Shown here: positions 35,690 through 44,508 of the stretch, in pieces | How the letters are laid out: every line of letters starts with the position of its first letter | How positions within the stretch are numbered: the first letter of the stretch is position 1 | NCBI GenBank assembly: GCA_045130665.1 | Contig: JBGUQC010000004.1 | Coordinates: forward strand, 62,001-126,000 | Origin: RGIG8124 sp045130665 | GTDB taxonomy: Bacteria > Bacillota > Clostridia > Christensenellales > CAG-917 | Direction of reading: 5' to 3' | DNA: 64,000 nt | Notes under the pieces: generated by a model | Database searches by the model: none | Told to the model about the DNA's origin: nothing | Seen by the model: only the letters and a program-made list of their open reading frames with translations | Position numbers and translations under genes: made by a program

Positions 35690-37351
35690 TTATGCTGTTT
35701 CAATATTAGCTGCTTCTTGCAATTTGAACATTTCGATTGCTTGTTCACGAAGTTTGAACTTTTGGATCTTTCCACTAGCTGTTACTGGGAATGCATCCAT
35801 AAACCAAACATACTTTGGAACTTTATGTCTTGCCATATTTGCTTTAACTAATTCCTTGACCTCGTCTTCGGTCATGGTTTCGCCTTTCTTTAAGATAATA
35901 CATGCCATAACTTCCTCGCCATAAGCTTTGCTTGGAACACCAATGACTTGTACATCACTAATCTTTGGACATGTATAAAGGAATTCTTCAATTTCCTTTG
36001 GATAGATGTTTTCACCACCACGAATAATCATGTCTTTGATTCTTCCTACTACTTTGTAGTAGCCTTCCTCATCACATGTACACAAATCACCTGAGTGTAA
36101 CCAACCATCTTTATCAATAGCTTGAGCTGTTGCTTCTGGCATTTTGTAATATCCTTTCATGATATTATATCCACGTGCAACGAATTCACCTGGTGTATTA
36201 GGAGGAAGATCTTTATGTGTTTCTGGGTCAACAATCTTACATTCAACTCCTGGGAATTGTCTGCCAACTGTTGCAACTCTTCTCTCTAATGTATCTGTTG
36301 TAGTTGTCATAGTACATCCAGGGCTTGCCTCTGTTTGTCCGAAAACAATTACTATATCTCTCATATTCATCTTCTCTACAACTTGTTTCATGACCTCAAT
36401 TGGACATGGAGAACCGGCCATAATACCTGTTCTCATTGTTGAGAAATCGAATTGATCAAATAATGGATGTTCAAGCATAGCAATGAACATTGTTGGAACA
36501 CCGTGAACCGCGGTACAGTGCTCTGAAGATAGAGCATTCATAACAGGTACTGGTGAATATGCCTCAACTGGAACCATTTCTGTTCCGTGTGTAATAGATG
36601 CCATTGTTGCAAGAACAAGACCGAAGCAATGGAAAAGTGGTACAACAATACAGAGTTTATCATCTGGTGTAAATGCCATACCATCGCCGATTGTTAAACC
36701 ATTATTGATAATATTGTAATGTGTTAACATTACACCTTTTGGGAAACCTGTTGTTCCTGATGTATATTGCATATTGATAACATCTTGAGGATCAAGTGTT
36801 GCTTGTCTTGCTTTGAATTCTTCATCTGAAATGGATTCACCAAGCTTTTCAAGCTTCTTAAAGTTCAAGAAACCTTGTGGTTCGTTATCTCCTGCAAATA
36901 CTACATGCTTTAAGAATGGTAATCTCTTAGAAGATACTGCACCATCTTTTGCATCTTTTAGTTCTGGAACTAATGTATAAATTGTGTCTACATAACTGTT
37001 TCCCTTAAAGCCATCTATCATGACTAATACTCTTGTATCAGATTGAGATAATAGATACTCTGCTTCGAAAACTTTGTAGTTTGTATTAACTGTAACTAAA
37101 ACTGCTCCAATTTTTGCTGAAGCAAATAATGTTAAGAACCATTCAGGAACGTTTGTTGCCCAAATAGCAATCTTATCATCTTTTTGTACGCCGAGAGCCA
37201 TGAAACCTTTAGCAATTCTATCGGTTTCTTCGTCTAACTCTTTCCAAGTTCTCTCGTAACTATTTGTTGTATATTTTATTGCAGTCCTATCTGCGTATAT
37301 TTTGCCATTATCATTAATGATTTGGCCCAATGTTTTATTTATAAATTCCAT
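35690..37351 (-). CDS. AMP-forming acyl-CoA synthetase
   Basis: ANL-family ligase activating a carboxylic (probably fatty) acid to its CoA thioester through an acyl-AMP. The P-loop motif YTSGTTGFPKGV is followed by VFGQTEASPG (A5), DGWLHSGDLC (A7), RIKDMIIRGGENIYPKEIE (A8) and the conserved lysine near ASGKIQKFKLRE (A10). The 553 residues are standard. The fatty-acid specificity is inferred from overall resemblance to FadD-like proteins. Confidence 0.9.
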   Translation of the reverse strand: MEFINKTLGQIINDNGKIYADRTAIKYTTNSYERTWKELDEETDRIAKGFMALGVQKDDKIAIWATNVPEWFLTLFASAKIGAVLVTVNTNYKVFEAEYLLSQSDTRVLVMIDGFKGNSYVDTIYTLVPELKDAKDGAVSSKRLPFLKHVVFAGDNEPQGFLNFKKLEKLGESISDEEFKARQATLDPQDVINMQYTSGTTGFPKGVMLTHYNIINNGLTIGDGMAFTPDDKLCIVVPLFHCFGLVLATMASITHGTEMVPVEAYSPVPVMNALSSEHCTAVHGVPTMFIAMLEHPLFDQFDFSTMRTGIMAGSPCPIEVMKQVVEKMNMRDIVIVFGQTEASPGCTMTTTTDTLERRVATVGRQFPGVECKIVDPETHKDLPPNTPGEFVARGYNIMKGYYKMPEATAQAIDKDGWLHSGDLCTCDEEGYYKVVGRIKDMIIRGGENIYPKEIEEFLYTCPKISDVQVIGVPSKAYGEEVMACIILKKGETMTEDEVKELVKANMARHKVPKYVWFMDAFPVTASGKIQKFKLREQAIEMFKLQEAANIETA

Positions 37352-37369
37352 TTTATTTATCTTTAACCT

Positions 37370-38101
37370 CTAATAATCGTAATTTTTCATGTTAATACTC
37401 AAGAATGCATTAACGTTAAACAGTGTCCATGGTTCTTCTTCTGGTGGATATACTCTAAATACCATTGAATTTCCAGAAATTGGATGATTGAATCTAATTT
37501 CAGTTGACCATAAGCATAGAGGTACTTGTGTCTTATATTTTCCAGCGTTTCCGTATCTATAATCACCAACCAGTGGATATCCTGCTGTAGCCATTTGAAC
37601 TCTAATTTGATGTGCCCTACCTGTTACCAACTTGATTTGTAGTAAACTACAACCTTTCTTTGTTTCCAGGACTTTGTAATCCAGTTCAGCATACTTTGCA
37701 CCTTCTTCAGCCATTGGAACTACTTTTATCATGTTTTGTGAAGCATACTTCTTTAGGTAATTAATCAGTTTTCCAGATTGTTCCTTAGGTTCTCCTTCAA
37801 CAATGCACATATATTTCTTATCTACTTCACCAGCTCTTATCTGCTCCGATAATCGAGATGCCGCCTTTGATGTCTTAGCAAAAACCATAACACCGCCTGT
37901 TGGTCTATCTAGTCGATGGACCAGTCCTAAGTATGCATCTCCTGGTTTGTTGTACTTTTCAATTAAATATTGCTTTAACAAAGTGAGCATGTCCGGATCC
38001 TTGCTTTCATCTGCTTGGCATGGGACATTCGCTGGCTTCATAACAACCAAGATATGATTATCTTCAAAAAGTATGTTTAAATCTTGATAAGTAATATTCA
38101 T
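37370..38101 (-). CDS. RluA-family pseudouridine synthase
   Basis: Isomerises uridine in rRNA or tRNA. The catalytic motif reads LVHRLDRPTGGVMVFAKT with the nucleophilic Asp. GRAHQIRVQMA and YPLVGDYRYG follow. There is no N-terminal S4 domain. The ATG at 38101 has GAGG five bases upstream and begins MNITYQDL. A longer reading from 38128 would overlap the methyltransferase gene. The tail after EPWTLFNVNA is short. The exact target is not readable. Confidence 0.9.
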   Translation of the reverse strand: MNITYQDLNILFEDNHILVVMKPANVPCQADESKDPDMLTLLKQYLIEKYNKPGDAYLGLVHRLDRPTGGVMVFAKTSKAASRLSEQIRAGEVDKKYMCIVEGEPKEQSGKLINYLKKYASQNMIKVVPMAEEGAKYAELDYKVLETKKGCSLLQIKLVTGRAHQIRVQMATAGYPLVGDYRYGNAGKYKTQVPLCLWSTEIRFNHPISGNSMVFRVYPPEEEPWTLFNVNAFLSINMKNYDY

Positions 38102-38111
38102 AGTTTCCTCA

Positions 38112-38972
38112 TTATTTGAATGTTGCAAATGCAGTACATCCTTCTGGTAGAATGATGTTATTCTCTTTTGTTTTGATACCTATTTCATCCGAATCTATAT
38201 CGGCTTTGCCTTTCAAGGCAATTGATAGCAAGTTTGCCATAACTCCAGGTTGTATTCCTGTTGTATATGAATTTAAGCATAGGAATAAAGGTTTATCTGA
38301 AAGTAAAGATGCAACTAGCTCTAATAATTCAGATATTCCTTCTTCTAATTTCCATTTTTCTCCATTTGGACCACGGCCAAAACTTGGTGGATCTAAGATA
38401 ATTGCATCATATTTATGACCTCTCTTTAATTCTCTAGTACAGAATTTGAAGCAATCATCAATGATATAACGCATCTTAGCATGTTCTAGGCCAGATAACC
38501 TAACATTATCTCCAGCTCTTTCTACCATGGCTTTAGCGCCGTCTACGTGTGTAACAGAAGCTCCTGCTTGTAAACAAGCAACAGATGCGGCACCTGTATA
38601 TCCAAATAAATTCAAAACAGAAATTTCTCTTCCTGCTTCTTTAATGAGTTTTTGCATTCTCTTCCAGTTAACTGCTTGTTCTGGGAAAAGACCTGTATGC
38701 TTAAAGCCCATTAATTTAAGTTTGAATTTTAAATCGTTCCATGAAATTATAAAATCTTCTGGAATTGGATTAATATATGTCCATGCTCCACCGCCTTCTT
38801 TGGATCTATTATAAATAGCGTCTATGCCTTTATAATCTCTTAAAGGTTTTTGAGCATGCCAAATAATTTGAGGATCTGGACGGATTAATGTATAATCGCC
38901 CCAACGCTCTAGTTTTTCGCCATCACCTGTGGCTATAACTTCGTAGTCTTTCCAGTCCTCAGCTATTTTCAT
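38112..38972 (-). CDS. Class I SAM methyltransferase, RlmI/RlmK-like
   Basis: The 286 residues contain a SAM-binding motif VLNLFGYTGAASVACLQAGA, a second acidic motif VTHVDGAKAMVERA and the catalytic LDPPSFGRGPNGEKW, as in the RlmI/RlmK 23S rRNA m5C or m2G family. The N-terminal PUA domain of E. coli RlmI is missing and is replaced by a strand-rich part (RPDPQIIWHAQKP). The gene lies 3 bp after ileS and just before the pseudouridine synthase, forming a small tRNA/rRNA group. Confidence 0.88.
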   Translation of the reverse strand: MKIAEDWKDYEVIATGDGEKLERWGDYTLIRPDPQIIWHAQKPLRDYKGIDAIYNRSKEGGGAWTYINPIPEDFIISWNDLKFKLKLMGFKHTGLFPEQAVNWKRMQKLIKEAGREISVLNLFGYTGAASVACLQAGASVTHVDGAKAMVERAGDNVRLSGLEHAKMRYIIDDCFKFCTRELKRGHKYDAIILDPPSFGRGPNGEKWKLEEGISELLELVASLLSDKPLFLCLNSYTTGIQPGVMANLLSIALKGKADIDSDEIGIKTKENNIILPEGCTAFATFK

Positions 38973-38975
38973 TTA

Positions 38976-41900
38976 TTACACCTTCTTTACAGAAATTGTT
39001 ACGTTTTCACCATTGATGTTACACTCTTTTGTATAACCATCTAATGTATCTACGATATCATCTGCAAGAACATCATTTAAGAATGATTTGCTCTCGAAGA
39101 TTTCTTTTGCTGAACCATCTGCTTTGTAACCAACGATGATGTGGTCTACAACTTCAAATCCAGCTTCTTTTCTCATTGATTGTATCTTAGATACAATTTC
39201 TCTTTCAAAACCTTCTTTGATAAGTTCTGGTGTTAATGAGATGTCTAATACAACTGTCATATTTCCATCTGATTCTGCGGAGAATCCTTCTTTATTCTTG
39301 ATAGAAACAAGTAAATCTTCCTCAGTTAATTCAACATCTTTATCATTTGCCTTGAATATGTAAGCACCCTTTTGTTTTACTGTGTTAACAATATCTTTAG
39401 CTTTTGATGCTAATTCTTGTCTAATTGCACCTAAAAGAGCACCATATTTTGGTCCTAATGTCTTAAGTTGTGGTTTTACTTCGTAATCGATGTAATCTTC
39501 ATCGCCTGAAATATCAACTTCTTTAACATTTAGTTCATCTTCAACTAATTCTTTAAGTTCTTCACTTAATTGCTTGTGTCCATTGTATAAAAGTCTTGGT
39601 AATGGTTGACGATTCTTTAAATTCATCTTAGAACGTGCTGCTCTACCTAATACAACAACTTGTAATACATCTTCCATACCTGCTTCTAATACTTTGTTGA
39701 TGTACTTATCATCTGCTACTGGGAATGAGCAAAGATGTACTGATTCTGGAGCAGATTTATCAAAGTTAACAACTAAGTTTTGATATAAAGTTTCAGACAT
39801 AAATGGAACAAATGGAGCTGAAATCTTTGCAAGAGTTACTAAGACTGTATATAAGGTTGTATATGCTGCTTCTTTAGAAGGAGTCATAGATGAACCCCAG
39901 AATCTTTCTCTTGAACGTCTTACATACCAGTTAGATAACATATCTGTGAATTCTTCAATCTTTCTGGATGTTTCTGTGATCTTATATTCATTTAAGCCAT
40001 CATCTACGAACTTAATTAAAGAATTTAATTCAGATAAAATCCACTTATCCATAACATTGAGCTTTTGATCCTCAAGTTTATGCTCCATTGGATTGAATTT
40101 ATCTATTTCTGCATATAATACGAAGAATGCGTATGTATTCCATAATGTTCCCATAAACTTACGTTGTGCTTCGGATACTGCTTCTGCATAAAATCTGGAT
40201 GGTAACCATGGTGCTGAAGATGTATAGAAATACCATCTTGTTGCATCTGCACCTTGTTTATCTAAGACTGTCCATGGATCTACAACGTTTCCTAAGTGTT
40301 TACTCATCTTCTTTCCGTTCTTATCATTGACGTGTCCAAGAACTATACAGTTCTTAAATGGAGATTTGTCGAATAATAATGTAGAAACAGCGAGTAATGT
40401 ATAGAACCAACCTCTTGTTTGGTCTATAGCTTCAGAAATGAAGTCTGCTGGGAATTGTTTCTCGAATAATTCCTTATTTTCAAATGGATAATGGAATTGT
40501 GCAAATGGCATTGAACCACTATCAAACCAACAGTCTAAAACTTCTGGTGTTCTTTCCATCTCTCCACCACAATCTTCACATACTAATTTAACTGAATCAA
40601 TATATGGACGGTGTAACTCGATATCTTCTTTTAATCCGCCACGTGCTTTTAATTCTTCTTTAGAACCAATTACGTGAACTTTTCCGCACTTTTTACATAC
40701 CCAGAATGGTAATGGTGTTCCCCAATATCTATTACGTGAGATACCCCAGTCTATAACGTTCTCTAAGAAGTTACCCATTCTTCCTGTTCCAATTGTGTTT
40801 GGCATCCAGTTTACAGATGCATTGGACTTTAATAATTCTTCTTTAAGTGCTGTAACTTTAATGAACCAGCTCGAACGTGCATAATAAAGCAATGGTGTAT
40901 CACATCTCCAACAGAATGGATATGAGTGTGTGAATGGCATTGCCTTGAATAACTTACCTTCAGCTTTTAGATCTTCGATAATGAGCTTATCTGCAGCTTT
41001 TGCAAATAATCCAGTGTATCTTCCACAATTTTCTACGAAATGTCCTGTTTCATCAATTAATTGAACTACAGGTATACCATATTTCTTACCAACATTGTAG
41101 TCATCTTCACCAAATGCTGGTGCAATATGTACAACACCAGAACCATCTGTAAGTGTTACATAGTTATCACAGGTTACATAGTAACCTTTTGCTTTTGTAG
41201 CATCGTCTACGAAGTCAAATAATGGCTCGTATTTAATTCTTTCTAAATCTGTTCCTTTATAGGAAGCAACCTTTTCATATGTTCCTTCTTCAAATAATGA
41301 AGAAATTAACGCATCTGCTAAGATGTAGTATTTACCATCTTCTGCTTTAATCTTTGTGTAATCTGATGTTGGATTTACACAGAGAGCGATATTGCTTGGT
41401 AATGTCCATGGAGTTGTTGTCCATACGATGAAATAAGTATTATCTTCGTCTTTTAACTTAAAGTTAACGAATATTGATACTTCTTCTACATCCTTATATC
41501 CTTGTGCGACTTCGTGTGAAGATAGTGCTGTTCCACAACGTGGACAATATGGAACGATTTTATGTCCTTTATAGATTAATCCTTTATCTGCGATAGTTTT
41601 TAATGCCCACCAAACAGATTCGATATATTTGTCGTCATATGTAATATATGGGTTTTCCATATCTGCCCAATAACCAATTCTTTCGGACATCTTTTCCCAT
41701 TCACCCTTATATTTCCATACAGATTCCTTACATTTTTTAATGAAAGGTTCGATACCGTATTTCTCGATTTGTGGTTTTCCATCTATTCCAAGTAATTTTT
41801 CAACTTCAATTTCAACTGGTAATCCGTGTGTATCCCAACCAGCTTTTCTAAGAACATGGTATCCCTTCATTGTCTTATAACGTGGAATAATATCCTTCAT

Positions 41901-42089
41901 AACTCTGGTTAAGATATGACCAATGTGTGGTTTACCATTAGCTGTTGGAGGTCCATCATAGAATGAGAAGTCTTCATGACCTTCATTCATTTCTACACTT
42001 TTTTCAAAAATTTTGTTCTCTTTCCAAAACTCTAAAACTTCTTTTTCCCTCTCTACGAAATTTAAATTTGAGTCAACTGGTTTGTACAT
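38976..42089 (-). CDS. ileS: Isoleucyl-tRNA synthetase, type 2
   Basis: Charges tRNA-Ile. The HIGH motif lies at residues 55-58 (GKPHIGHIL) and KMSKH near residue 600 (NGKKMSKHLGNV). The CP1 editing domain contains IVWTTTPWTLPSN. FYDGPPTANG, GWDTHGLPVEIEVEK and a C-terminal region rich in KTLGPKYGALL (DUF5915-like) place it with the 1030-1050-residue type-2 enzymes, including the eukaryotic and mupirocin-resistant forms, not the ~920-residue type 1. No T-box sequence (GGTGGNACCGCG) is seen upstream. Confidence 0.95.
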   Translation of the reverse strand: MYKPVDSNLNFVEREKEVLEFWKENKIFEKSVEMNEGHEDFSFYDGPPTANGKPHIGHILTRVMKDIIPRYKTMKGYHVLRKAGWDTHGLPVEIEVEKLLGIDGKPQIEKYGIEPFIKKCKESVWKYKGEWEKMSERIGYWADMENPYITYDDKYIESVWWALKTIADKGLIYKGHKIVPYCPRCGTALSSHEVAQGYKDVEEVSIFVNFKLKDEDNTYFIVWTTTPWTLPSNIALCVNPTSDYTKIKAEDGKYYILADALISSLFEEGTYEKVASYKGTDLERIKYEPLFDFVDDATKAKGYYVTCDNYVTLTDGSGVVHIAPAFGEDDYNVGKKYGIPVVQLIDETGHFVENCGRYTGLFAKAADKLIIEDLKAEGKLFKAMPFTHSYPFCWRCDTPLLYYARSSWFIKVTALKEELLKSNASVNWMPNTIGTGRMGNFLENVIDWGISRNRYWGTPLPFWVCKKCGKVHVIGSKEELKARGGLKEDIELHRPYIDSVKLVCEDCGGEMERTPEVLDCWFDSGSMPFAQFHYPFENKELFEKQFPADFISEAIDQTRGWFYTLLAVSTLLFDKSPFKNCIVLGHVNDKNGKKMSKHLGNVVDPWTVLDKQGADATRWYFYTSSAPWLPSRFYAEAVSEAQRKFMGTLWNTYAFFVLYAEIDKFNPMEHKLEDQKLNVMDKWILSELNSLIKFVDDGLNEYKITETSRKIEEFTDMLSNWYVRRSRERFWGSSMTPSKEAAYTTLYTVLVTLAKISAPFVPFMSETLYQNLVVNFDKSAPESVHLCSFPVADDKYINKVLEAGMEDVLQVVVLGRAARSKMNLKNRQPLPRLLYNGHKQLSEELKELVEDELNVKEVDISGDEDYIDYEVKPQLKTLGPKYGALLGAIRQELASKAKDIVNTVKQKGAYIFKANDKDVELTEEDLLVSIKNKEGFSAESDGNMTVVLDISLTPELIKEGFEREIVSKIQSMRKEAGFEVVDHIIVGYKADGSAKEIFESKSFLNDVLADDIVDTLDGYTKECNINGENVTISVKKV

Positions 42090-42197
42090 TTTTTTGCTTT
42101 TCCTTTTATGAAATAATTATTTTAGTCTAAAAAATTATAGTTATGGTCCACATTAAAGTCAATTAAATATTATTTAATTTTGATTTTTCTGCTTTGT

Positions 42198-42226
42198 TTG
42201 ACTTTTAAAAGGCAATAATATAGAAT
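42198..42226 (+). promoter_or_regulatory. Promoter of tRNA-Gly and ABC operon
   Basis: TTGACT (42198-42203), 17-bp spacer and TAGAAT (42221-42226). The start would be near 42233, 12 bases before the tRNA. Confidence 0.75.
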
Positions 42227-42244
42227 ATTTTTTAGCAAAAAAGC

Positions 42245-42318
42245 GCGGATGTAGTACATCGGTAGTACACGAGCTTCCCAAGCTTGTGAGGCGGGTTCGA
42301 TTCCCGTCATCCGCTCCA
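42245..42318 (+). tRNA. tRNA-Gly (anticodon CCC)
   Basis: Acceptor GCGGATG/CATCCGC, discriminator T and encoded CCA. The anticodon stem CGAGC/GCTTG holds loop TTCCCAA with anticodon CCC, and the T arm is GCGGGTTCGATTCCCGT. No terminator lies between it and the ABC transporter gene 30 bases downstream. Confidence 0.96.
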
Positions 42319-42332
42319 GCAAATATAAACTT

Positions 42333-42349
42333 TTAAGGAGTATCCTTAA
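42333..42349 (+). promoter_or_regulatory. SD-masking hairpin before the ABC transporter gene
   Basis: TTAAGGA (42333-42339) and TCCTTAA (42343-42349) are exact complements with a 3-base loop. The Shine-Dalgarno AAGGA is in one arm and the A of the ATG ends the other, so the folded RNA would block initiation. Confidence 0.5.
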
Positions 42350-43281
42350 TGAAGATTTTAACAACAAACAAATTAACCAAAAAATATGATGCTTTAAATG
42401 TTGTAGATGAAGTGTCTATGACAATTCATAAAGGTGATATTTATGGTTTAATTGGTAGAAACGGTGCTGGTAAGACTACACTTCTTAGAATGATCTGTGG
42501 AGTTACAAAACCAACATCTGGTTCTATCTCAATCTATGATGATGAACTTGAAATTCCTCAATATGAGGCTTTAAAGCGTATTGGTTCACTTCTTGATTAT
42601 CCATCATATGACGGAGACATGTCTGCATTCCAAAATATGAAGTACATGGCAACATCTATTGGATACAATAATGATGAAAAATTAAAGAAATTACTTCAAT
42701 GTGTTGGACTAGATCCAGAAGACAAAAAACCAGCTAAAAAGTTCTCTTTAGGAATGAAGCAAAGATTAGCCATTGCTATTGCATTAATTGCATCTCCTAA
42801 AATTTTAATTTTAGATGAACCTGTAAATGGTATGGATCCAACAGGTATTTTTGAGATTCGTGAGTTACTTTTAGACCTCAATATGAAATGTGGTGTAACC
42901 ATCATAATTTCTTCTCATTTACTTGCTGAATTAAGTAAGATGGCAACATGTTATGGCGTTATGGCAAACGGTAGACTCGTTAAAGAAATACGAGGTGAAG
43001 AATTGCAAGGTATGTCTAGACCATTTATAAAGGTTGTTGTAAGCGATATTAAGAAGGCAGTTCCTATTATTGCTCAAACATATCCAAATGGCAGCCACTT
43101 TGATATCCTCCCTAACAATACAATACATATTTATAAAGAAGACGAAACAATATCTAATATTGAAAATATTCTTCTTGAAGGTGGCGTAACAATTAAGGAA
43201 GTATCTAAGTGCGAAGATAACCTTGAAGAACAATTAATTCAAATGTTAGGAGGTGTAAAAGAACATGAAGACATTTTCTAA
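42349..43281 (+). CDS. ABC transporter ATP-binding protein
   Basis: ATPase of an ABC-2-type exporter. Walker A GRNGAGKTTLL, signature FSLGMKQRLAIA, Walker B ILILDEPVNGMDP and the H-loop ISSHLLAEL are intact. The 310 residues include a C-terminal extension typical of bacitracin/lantibiotic immunity or drug-export ATPases (BcrA type). The gene lies downstream of tRNA-Gly and overlaps the permease gene by 17 bp. The substrate is unknown. Confidence 0.95.
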   Translation: MKILTTNKLTKKYDALNVVDEVSMTIHKGDIYGLIGRNGAGKTTLLRMICGVTKPTSGSISIYDDELEIPQYEALKRIGSLLDYPSYDGDMSAFQNMKYMATSIGYNNDEKLKKLLQCVGLDPEDKKPAKKFSLGMKQRLAIAIALIASPKILILDEPVNGMDPTGIFEIRELLLDLNMKCGVTIIISSHLLAELSKMATCYGVMANGRLVKEIRGEELQGMSRPFIKVVVSDIKKAVPIIAQTYPNGSHFDILPNNTIHIYKEDETISNIENILLEGGVTIKEVSKCEDNLEEQLIQMLGGVKEHEDIF

Positions 43282-44062
43282 CATATTAAAAGCTGATTTA
43301 TATAAGCTCAAATATTCAAAGTGGACCTGGATTTTACCAATTGTTTATTTTGCATTAATGTTAATCTCATATGGATTAATATTCTACATTTTAAAGATAG
43401 GTATGGATATAGATGATCCAATGGCAGAAGAATTTATATCTGTTTCTGCAAAAGATTCACTTATTACATCACCAAATAGCAGTAATTTTGTCTTAGGATT
43501 CGTAATTGTTACAACAATATTTATTTGTAAAGAATTCAAGAGCGGTATTACAAAACTTAGAATTTCTAGAGGTAATAACAAAACAGAGTTATATTTATCT
43601 AAATTAGTAGTTCTAGCAAGTGTAACTATTGTATATACAATAGGATTATATGTTTTATCTGCAATTTTGAACTTATGTTTCTTTGGAGTACAAAGTTGGA
43701 CAGCTACAGAAATTGCGAATATATTTAGATCTGTTGCACTATCTTGTTTAGTAAATGTAGCTAACGTTGCTCTAGGTATAATGATTGCTTATTTAATTAG
43801 AAATTTAGGCGGATCAATAGCAATAAATATTGGTGTTGTTTTAACAGAATCATTGCTTGTTTCTATTGCTGCATTTATTGAAGGAAATCATCCATTAAAG
43901 TATGCTATGTACGGACTTCCAGCAAACTTAATTTCTCTTGCAGGAAACCTTGATTCATACGACACAACCATCTTAGTTGAGATAATTGTAGTACCAATTT
44001 TCGTTATTACAGCATGCTCAGTAATCTCTGCTCTAACATTCAAAGCAAGAGACGTAAAATAA
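43265..44062 (+). CDS. ABC-2 type transporter permease
   Basis: The 265 residues have about six membrane spans (for instance WILPIVYFALMLISYGLIFY, FVLGFVIVTTIFICKEF, LVVLASVTIVYTIGLYVL and a final VVPIFVITACSVISALTF). The CKEFKSGITKLRISRG segment is typical of ABC-2 permeases. It pairs with the upstream ATPase through a 17-bp overlap. GGAGGT upstream acts as ribosome-binding site inside the ATPase gene. Confidence 0.9.
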   Translation: MKTFSNILKADLYKLKYSKWTWILPIVYFALMLISYGLIFYILKIGMDIDDPMAEEFISVSAKDSLITSPNSSNFVLGFVIVTTIFICKEFKSGITKLRISRGNNKTELYLSKLVVLASVTIVYTIGLYVLSAILNLCFFGVQSWTATEIANIFRSVALSCLVNVANVALGIMIAYLIRNLGGSIAINIGVVLTESLLVSIAAFIEGNHPLKYAMYGLPANLISLAGNLDSYDTTILVEIIVVPIFVITACSVISALTFKARDVK

Positions 44063-44086
44063 TAAAAAGACATGGTTAGAATATAG

Positions 44087-44118
44087 AAAACACGCCCAAT
44101 TCAAAGGACGTGTTTTTT
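44087..44118. terminator. Bidirectional terminator between ABC permease and SRP RNA
   Basis: AAAACACGCCC/GGACGTGTTTT (one G-T pair) with loop AATTCAAA, followed by six T on the plus strand. It ends the ABC operon and, from the other side, the SRP RNA. Confidence 0.85.
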
Positions 44119-44389
44119 ATTGCTGTGCACTATCTTCGACATACTTTACCGCTGTGGAAACATGGTAGGTGACTCCCTCAAAGCTTCCCCATGGCACACA
44201 CCAAAATCTGCTTAGTGCTGCTGCGGTCAAGCCCTGACACGGTTCACAGCATGATATTGCACGGGACCTTGTTATCAACATTCCTTGCCATGTGCAACCA
44301 GCCATAAAATAAGCCTAGGATAGCGTTCAACACTGCTATAGCGGATTGCAGTTTACAGGGCACCGCTAACTCCCCGTCTAGCACAGTGC
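44118..44389 (-). ncRNA. ffs: Signal recognition particle RNA (large Bacillus type)
   Basis: On the minus strand the sequence begins GTGCTAGACGGGGAG, then GCGGTGCCCTGT and GCAATCCGCTATAGCAG, all near-identical to Bacillus scRNA Alu-domain segments. Helix 1 is CTGTGC/GCACAG between the 5' and 3' ends. The Ffh-binding helix 8 reads GTCAGG...AGCAGCACTAAG. The length of about 270 bases fits the Alu-containing form. The ten-base apical part at about 44223-44232 (GCTTGACCGC) replaces the usual TCCGGAAGGA. A strong promoter precedes it and a terminator follows. Apparent reading frames on this strand are not genes. Confidence 0.93.
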
Positions 44390-44393
44390 TGAC

Positions 44394-44422
44394 ATTATAA
44401 CACTAAAAAGATTTATAAGCAA
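44394..44422 (-). promoter_or_regulatory. Promoter of SRP RNA
   Basis: Minus strand TTGCTT (44417-44422), 17-bp spacer and perfect TATAAT (44394-44399), giving a start at about 44387, the expected 5' end. Confidence 0.85.
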
Positions 44423-44449
44423 ACAAATATTAAGATACTGCATACAATA

Positions 44450-44478
44450 TTGAATTAAAATATTATTTATAATATAAT
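44450..44478 (+). promoter_or_regulatory. Promoter of the pyridoxal kinase-like gene
   Basis: TTGAAT (44450-44455), 17-bp spacer and TATAAT (44473-44478). The leader is about 24 bases with AAGGAG before the ATG. Confidence 0.8.
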
Positions 44479-44508
44479 CTATTTAATATGAAATAAAGGA
44501 GAAAATAA

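Noticed and set aside
42090..42244. T-box riboswitch for ileS
   Set aside because: The leader is short and has no GGTGGNACCGCG-like T-box or antiterminator on the minus strand.
44117..44305. A 62-residue minus-strand reading frame
   Set aside because: It lies inside the SRP RNA, whose conserved helices and promoter explain the sequence.
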